A stretch of 38,134 nucleotides of DNA from Chloroflexales bacterium (GTDB taxonomy: Bacteria > Chloroflexota > Chloroflexia > Chloroflexales > Chloroflexaceae), in the NCBI GenBank assembly GCA_022360155.1, contig JAKSDJ010000624.1, positions 1 through 38,134 on the forward strand, given 5' to 3'. Shown in pieces: positions 34,249 through 38,134 of this stretch; position 1 is the first letter of the stretch, and each line of letters opens with the position of its first letter. Under the pieces are notes generated by a model. It saw nothing but the letters and a program-made list of their open reading frames with translations. It was not told where the DNA came from and did no database searches. A program made the translations under genes and the position numbers.

Positions 34249-34354
34249 AGGTTCGCACGTTTGAACGTTTGAATGTCGACAGGTTCGCAGGTTGACACGT
34301 TGGAAGGTTGCCACGCCAACTAAAGACTGATGCGCGTTAGCTGACGCCTGACGC
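34249..34354. repeat. Composite short-period repeat element (8-bp and 7-bp units), inverted relative of 25932-26037
   Basis: Nine phased octamers run from 34249 to 34320: AGGTTCGC, ACGTTTGA twice, ATGTCGAC, AGGTTCGC, AGGTTGAC, ACGTTGGA, AGGTTGCC, ACGCCAAC. After 13 bases come heptamers GCGTTAG, CTGACGC, CTGACGC (34334-34354). Read on the minus strand, heptamers come first, then octamers such as GCGAACCT and CCAACGT, the same order and words as the element at 25932. Confidence 0.82.
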
Positions 34355-34370
34355 CAATGCACCACTTCGG

Positions 34371-34880
34371 TTAGTTGATAATCACACCTACCAATCCGGC
34401 CAGACCCAACACTACAATAACCGGCACTCGCTGGGTCAAGACCAACGCCAGGCTGGATAGCACAATCAGCAAGCTGACCAGATTGATGCCGTTGTTGCGC
34501 AGTAATCCGTATAGCACCACCACAAAGATCCCGATCACTGCCAGACTCAAACCACGTACAAAGCCCTGCATTGCCGGGTGATCGCCAACTCGACGGTGCA
34601 AGCGGTCGAGGATGAGCACAGCTAACGGCGGGATGCAAATCGCAACGAGGGCCAATAACGCGCCGCGCAACCCATCGGTCAAGTAGCCCAAGCTGATCAC
34701 CCATAAGCCGCTTGGGCCGGGGCTAACCTGCCCAACCGCCAGGGCCTCAGCAAACTGGCGCTCGCTGGCCCAACCCCGCGCAATCAGGTCATCGTAGAGA
34801 ATCGGCAGGTTGCCCAGACCGCTGGTCGAGAAAAACGATGCCTTGAGCAGCAGCCAGAAATAGATCAAGGGATCGATCAT
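34371..34880 (-). CDS. chrA: Chromate transporter, C-terminal-type half
   Basis: A 169-residue membrane protein forming one half of a CHR-superfamily (ChrA) transporter. It shows YFWLLLKASFFSTSGLGNLPILYDDLI, the family motif VGQVSPGPSGLWVISLGYL, an amphipathic DRLHRRVGDHPAMQGFVRGLSLAVIG loop, and terminal hydrophobic helices (INLVSLLIVLSSLALVL, VIVVLGLAGLVGVII). Known ChrA proteins expel chromate or related oxyanions. They occur as one two-domain chain or as two single-domain chains; this is the split form. Its ATG overlaps the preceding gene's stop by four bases (ATGA), so the halves are co-translated and probably form a heterodimer. No chrB or other chromate-response gene is present, so the real substrate is unproven. 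Confidence 0.88.
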   Translation of the reverse strand: MIDPLIYFWLLLKASFFSTSGLGNLPILYDDLIARGWASERQFAEALAVGQVSPGPSGLWVISLGYLTDGLRGALLALVAICIPPLAVLILDRLHRRVGDHPAMQGFVRGLSLAVIGIFVVVLYGLLRNNGINLVSLLIVLSSLALVLTQRVPVIVVLGLAGLVGVIIN

Positions 34881-35566
34881 GATCGTTCCTCTCCGCTAGC
34901 GCCAGTTGGCTGGGCTTGGTCTGGGGTGTGACGGCGGGCATGCTGGAACCAACGGATCGCCGCACTGAGCGCTCCAGCAGTCAACAAAATCCCAATCACC
35001 GGCGCCTGAGCCACTGCAAGGGCCAGACTACTGGCCAAAATCAATACACAACTCAACAGCAGGCTGCCCCAACTCTCACGACGGCTGGCAAGCAGCAAGG
35101 GCTTGCCAATGCGCAGCACAAGCATAAGGCCTAGCCCTACGGTTGCAGGGATCACCGCATGTAGCGCAGCCTGCACAACTTGCAGTTCGCGTAGGTTTGT
35201 ATAAAGCGCGGTCAGGAGAATGGTAATACTCGCACTGGGCAGCAGCAAGCCAAGTAGCGACAGAAAAACCCCCAATGCACCGCCCACCCGCCAGCCAATC
35301 AATATCGTTAGGCACAAGAGGTTAATACCCGGGCTGATCTGCGAGATGGACCAATCGCGAGTAAATTCCTCATCTGAGAGCCAAGCATGTTCTGTGACCA
35401 CAGCGCGGTGGATCAGATAGAGCGTTGCTGCGCCGCCGCCAAACGATTGCACGCCGAGCCAAAACCAGATACGCAGCTGGCGCCAGGGCGACGGGGACGA
35501 TACAGTAGTCGTTAGAGCCAGTTTCTCATGAGCGCCGGCACGGTTATGTTTGGAGTAATTCGACAT
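34877..35566 (-). CDS. chrA: Chromate transporter, N-terminal-type half
   Basis: A 229-residue membrane protein, partner of the downstream half. The start is ATG 35566, with AAAGG nine bases upstream; a longer frame to 35626 has no signal. After a 30-residue polar N-terminus come WRQLRIWFWLGVQSFGGGAATLYLIHRAVV, the conserved cytoplasmic loop LSDEEFTRDWSISQISPGINLLCLTILIGW, then GVFLSLLGLLLPSASITILLTALY and further helices. The QISPG motif is kept with Asn in place of the usual Pro two residues on (PGIN, against PGPS in the partner). The hydrophilic C-terminal tail is HARRHTPDQAQPTGASGEERS. An inverted repeat at 35589-35639 lies upstream. Confidence 0.88.
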   Translation of the reverse strand: MSNYSKHNRAGAHEKLALTTTVSSPSPWRQLRIWFWLGVQSFGGGAATLYLIHRAVVTEHAWLSDEEFTRDWSISQISPGINLLCLTILIGWRVGGALGVFLSLLGLLLPSASITILLTALYTNLRELQVVQAALHAVIPATVGLGLMLVLRIGKPLLLASRRESWGSLLLSCVLILASSLALAVAQAPVIGILLTAGALSAAIRWFQHARRHTPDQAQPTGASGEERS

Positions 35567-35588
35567 AGAAGATCGCCTTTCTGCCACA

Positions 35589-35639
35589 AACGAAACAGAA
35601 ACCATTGTAGCCGATGAACGATGCACTCTTCGTTTCGTT
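35589..35639. promoter_or_regulatory. Inverted repeat around a possible -10 of the chromate transporter genes
   Basis: AACGAAAC (35589-35596) and GTTTCGTT (35632-35639) are perfect 8-bp complements 35 bases apart. A minus-strand -10-like TACAAT (35604-35609) lies between them, about 40 bases before the start codon. The arrangement could be two operator half-sites, but a partner regulator gene is not nearby. Confidence 0.4.
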
Positions 35640-35771
35640 ATTCCAAACCTATGTGTTTATGCGAATGAATGCTGCGTGGCGCCGGGAATGATACAACAGC
35701 AGATTGAACTTTCGGTGTAAACATCTTTATCATGTCAGGCGTGGCACACGAATACAGGTTACAGACGGATG

Positions 35772-35780
35772 TGCTATACT
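35772..35780 (+). promoter_or_regulatory. Extended -10 element of the clpS promoter
   Basis: TGCTATACT, identical to the elements before the FGE-like gene and clpC, lies 45 bases before the clpS start. No good -35 is 16-18 bases upstream, so it would depend on the TG extension. Confidence 0.5.
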
Positions 35781-35824
35781 AACCGCGTGACATGAGCAGC
35801 GAATGTAACCGCAGGACTGAAGCC

Positions 35825-36148
35825 ATGGCGAATCAGGAACCAGACGTAAAGATAACGCCACGAGTAACATATAAGGTTGCGACACACGAAGAGTTGGAAA
35901 AGCCGTACCGGGTTATCATCCAAAATGATGATGTGACCCCGATGGACTTTGTCATCCTGGTCTTGCAAATGATCTTTGGCCTCGACACCAACCGCGCAGT
36001 AGCAATTATGTATGAAGCGCATTATAATGGCCGCGCCCATGTCGTTACCTTACCCTTTGAGGAAGCACAAGAGCGGATCTACGATGCGCATAGCCTCGCT
36101 CGCGAAGTAGACTACCCGCTCACGTTTTACCTCGAACCCGACGAATAA
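35825..36148 (+). CDS. clpS: ATP-dependent Clp protease adaptor ClpS
   Basis: A 107-residue adaptor that brings proteins with destabilising N-terminal residues to the Clp unfoldase. The start is ATG 35825, eight bases after AGGA; the frame extends to 35792 without a signal. After a flexible 30-residue N-terminus the core is typical: PYRVIIQNDDVTPMDFVILVLQMIFGL with the NDD that contacts the substrate amino group, then AVAIMYEAHYNGRAHVVTLPFEEA and the C-terminal SLAREVDYPLTFYLEPDE. The Met in VTPMDFV occupies the position that helps set residue selectivity. Its partner here should be the ClpC at 17020. The beta-lactamase-like gene follows by 19 bases and may be co-transcribed. Confidence 0.94.
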   Translation: MANQEPDVKITPRVTYKVATHEELEKPYRVIIQNDDVTPMDFVILVLQMIFGLDTNRAVAIMYEAHYNGRAHVVTLPFEEAQERIYDAHSLAREVDYPLTFYLEPDE

Positions 36149-36167
36149 ACAATGGAGGATTGCAAGG

Positions 36168-37676
36168 ATGTGGCGCTGGCCTCGTATTGCCATCGTCTGG
36201 CTATGCTGTATCTTCACGCTGGGCGCCTGCGGCTCAGAGCAATCGCTCTCACCCGCAAGTTCTTCTGGACGATTGGTTTCTTCACCAACAACCACGATAG
36301 CATCCGCCACCGCGTTGCAGCCCGCCGGAGATTCAACGTTGACACCAGATGCACAGATCGCTGGTATCAATGTCGGCGGCTTGACCGGCGCTGCGGCGAC
36401 GGCCAAGCTGCAAGAAGAACTGACCGTCATCAATCGACCGTTGGAGCTGCGCACCGGCACTGCGCGCATGACTCTGCGCCCCGAAGATATCGATCTGCAG
36501 GCGCCGGTTGAAGATCTCGTGGCCGAAGCATTACGCCAGGCCGAAAACGGCGAGCCGGTTCGTGTTGATCTCGAGATCACGCTTGACGAGGCGGCGCTGC
36601 GCAACCAGTTGAACGAACTGGCCGCCACAGCCGCTGTCACGCCGACGATCAGCCTGATCACCTCGACTGAAACCTTATCGCGCACTTTCGCCTACACCCC
36701 AGGCCAGAGCCTTGATTTTGAGAAGGCGCTCCAGCAGGTCGAAGAACACTTGCGTTCACCCCAAGCGACGCAACGCCTCACGCTCGACTTGGAGTCGGAC
36801 CCCGCGACGCCACAAGTCAGCCGCGAGCAAATCCGCGAGCAGGTCGAGGCAATGGCTGCTGAGTGGGACGGGATCGTTGGCTTCTATCTCCACAACCTGA
36901 CGGATGGCGAGACAATAACCCTCAACGAGAATACGGTTTTCTCCGGGGCAAGCGTGATGAAAGTGCCAATCCTGCTCCAGGCCTACATCAACCTGGAAGA
37001 ATTCGACGAAGAACAGCAGCAATGGCTGCGCGAAATGATCGAGCAGAGCGACAACCTCTCGGCAAACGATCTGCTCGCCGCTTCGGTCGACGGTCAGGGT
37101 ACCGAGGATGCGCTCGTTGGCGCGCGGGCCATGAACGACATGCTGCGCGACTTGGGGCTAGAACACACCTATCAGAATCTGCCCTACGAGGCGTATGATT
37201 ACTTGGTCACATTGCAGGGAATCCCGATCCAGAGCGGCCCAGCCCAGGAGGGCGCCCTGCCATACACCGAGGCCGACCCGCTAGTCCGTACAACCCCGGC
37301 TGAAATGAGCCAAGTATTTTTGTGGATCGACCAGTGCAGCAAGGGTGAAGGGATATTGCTCGAACGCTTCGAATCGACCCTGAACGCGGAGCGTTGCCAG
37401 GAGATGCTCGATCGTCTGGAAGCCAACGAAGATGCAACGCGCCTTGTTTCCGGCATACCCGAGGGTGTGCGCGTCGAGCACAAGAGCGGCTGGGTCGAGG
37501 ATATGCAGGCCGACGTAGGTATTGTGCGCTCACCCGGCGGCGATTTTCTGCTGGCCGTGTACCTCTACCAGAAGAACGACTGGCTGCGCGACCACATTGC
37601 CGCGCCGGTAATCGGCGCATTCGCGCACATGGTTTATACAGCGTACAACCCTGTCGAACTAGCACAAGACGAATAG
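36168..37676 (+). CDS. Class A beta-lactamase-fold serine hydrolase lipoprotein
   Basis: A 502-residue lipoprotein. The signal peptide ends at a LGAC lipobox (Cys21), followed by a Ser/Thr-rich linker to about 60. Residues about 63-220 resemble the VanW-associated peptidoglycan-binding-like domain (IAGINVGGLTGAAATAKL). The catalytic domain (about 230-495) has the serine motif SVMK (Ser262-Lys265), SDN (294-296) and KSG (439-441). The TTPAEM segment after the omega loop is present, but I see no ExxLN that would supply the Glu166 used for beta-lactam hydrolysis. It is therefore more likely a cell-wall peptidase or binding protein than a resistance enzyme. GGAGG lies nine bases before the ATG. 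Confidence 0.85.
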   Translation: MWRWPRIAIVWLCCIFTLGACGSEQSLSPASSSGRLVSSPTTTIASATALQPAGDSTLTPDAQIAGINVGGLTGAAATAKLQEELTVINRPLELRTGTARMTLRPEDIDLQAPVEDLVAEALRQAENGEPVRVDLEITLDEAALRNQLNELAATAAVTPTISLITSTETLSRTFAYTPGQSLDFEKALQQVEEHLRSPQATQRLTLDLESDPATPQVSREQIREQVEAMAAEWDGIVGFYLHNLTDGETITLNENTVFSGASVMKVPILLQAYINLEEFDEEQQQWLREMIEQSDNLSANDLLAASVDGQGTEDALVGARAMNDMLRDLGLEHTYQNLPYEAYDYLVTLQGIPIQSGPAQEGALPYTEADPLVRTTPAEMSQVFLWIDQCSKGEGILLERFESTLNAERCQEMLDRLEANEDATRLVSGIPEGVRVEHKSGWVEDMQADVGIVRSPGGDFLLAVYLYQKNDWLRDHIAAPVIGAFAHMVYTAYNPVELAQDE

Positions 37677-37702
37677 CTCAGTTCGACAGAAGAGAGATAA
37701 AA

Positions 37703-38134
37703 GTGGTTTTACTGCCTATCAAACGGATTATTCTCTATAAACATGGCGTCGGCTATTTCGAGCGGCGCGGCTTGGCGAGCGGCGAGCAGGTGCGTTTGAA
37801 CTTTCCGCGTCTGGCGATGGATGATATGCTCAAGAGCTTGGTCGCACTGGATCTCGAAGCCGGGCAGGTCTTGAGCGTAGACTTCGAGACCCCTGAGGAT
37901 CGGGCGGCGCTGCTGGCCAGGGGGAGTATTCACCTCTCGGACAACCGCAGCCTCCTCGATCTGCTGCGCGATCTGCGCGGGCGGCAGGTTCGTTGCGTCC
38001 TCGCGGGCGATCCTGAAAGCGCGGTCGAGGGCCTCGTCGTTGGGGTGGATTATGAAGACAAGGAACCGCTGCTGCGCGCGACAGTTTCGATCTACCATCC
38101 GGTGGAACAGCAGGTGCGCGCTCAAGCTTCCACG
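37703..38134 (+). CDS. N-terminal part of a 'KHGVGYFER' family protein, cut by the window end
   Basis: An open frame of 144 codons from GTG 37703 runs to the last base, so the gene is truncated at its 3' end. The product begins VVLPIKRIILYKHGVGYFERRG, then LNFPRLAMDDMLKSLVALDLEAGQVLSVDFETPEDRAALLARGSIHL and a DLLRDLRGRQVRCVLAG block. I recognise this opening from long uncharacterised bacterial proteins that may carry a DUF4139-type domain further on. Purine-rich AGAGAG lies 6-12 bases before the GTG. It follows the serine hydrolase gene by 26 bases, probably in the same operon. It has no signal peptide and appears cytosolic. A frame on the opposite strand over the same bases is taken as a shadow. 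Function is unknown. Confidence 0.72.
   Translation, partial: MVLLPIKRIILYKHGVGYFERRGLASGEQVRLNFPRLAMDDMLKSLVALDLEAGQVLSVDFETPEDRAALLARGSIHLSDNRSLLDLLRDLRGRQVRCVLAGDPESAVEGLVVGVDYEDKEPLLRATVSIYHPVEQQVRAQAST

Noticed and set aside
37709-38125. Open frame of 138 codons on the minus strand at the right end
   Set aside because: The plus-strand frame over the same bases has a recognisable KHGVGYFER start and fits the operon direction.

Overview
The window looks like a stretch of a Chloroflexota (probably class Chloroflexia) chromosome, or a contig from a metagenome-assembled genome. This is inferred from the gene content and from coding style: a UVR-containing ClpC, a ClpS, a 'WYINPIVEQQNAFN' module like that at the N-terminus of Chloroflexota-type methyltransferases, XisI, many Thr/Pro/Ser-linked lipoproteins, and intergenic arrays of short-period repeats. 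No rRNA, tRNA, CRISPR array, transposase or phage gene was seen. The first ~650 bases do not fit the rest. They encode part of a flagellar/type III export ATPase that runs in frame into an otherwise complete XisI exactly at the XisI start codon, which most likely marks a chimeric join.

Layout. 1-2757 (+): FliI fragment, XisI, a DUF6940-like protein and a PEP synthase/PPDK regulatory protein. 3016-5234 (-): two lipoproteins, the second an inhibitory-type serpin. 5726-6733 (+): a formylglycine-generating-enzyme-like protein. 6763-9288 (-): GNAT acetyltransferase, a DUF1624 membrane acyltransferase and an MFS carrier. 9461-12627 (-): a complete thiamine uptake unit with promoter, TPP riboswitch, intrinsic terminator, ThiB-like binding lipoprotein and ThiP-like permease, but no ATPase gene beside it. 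12664-16606 (-): MFS carrier, fabF and fabD, with a near-consensus promoter before fabD. 17020-19500 (+): clpC, preceded by a long inverted repeat and followed by an intrinsic terminator. 20025-25495 (+): GAF protein, MoxR ATPase, a repeat-motif protein, a GT4 glycosyltransferase and an ATP-grasp ligase. 25510-30598 (-): YggX, two zinc-ribbon membrane proteins, a solute-binding lipoprotein, an anti-sigma-like protein and its ECF sigma factor. 31016-33400 (+): a large FtsX/MacB-type permease. 33443-35566 (-): a second ECF sigma factor and a two-gene chromate transporter. 35825-38134 (+): clpS, a class A beta-lactamase-fold lipoprotein and a truncated 'KHGVGYFER' protein.

Functional links. ClpC and ClpS are the unfoldase and N-end-rule adaptor of the same protease system, although they lie 16 kb apart. 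fabD and fabF act in sequence in fatty-acid synthesis. The TPP riboswitch ties thiBP to thiamine pyrophosphate level. Several promoters share an extended -10 of the form TGnTATACT, which suggests that the housekeeping sigma factor favours it. The least explained items are the FliI/XisI junction, the long hairpin before clpC, two oppositely oriented composite 7-bp/8-bp repeat elements flanking 26.0-34.2 kb, and the pair of internally duplicated zinc-ribbon membrane proteins.
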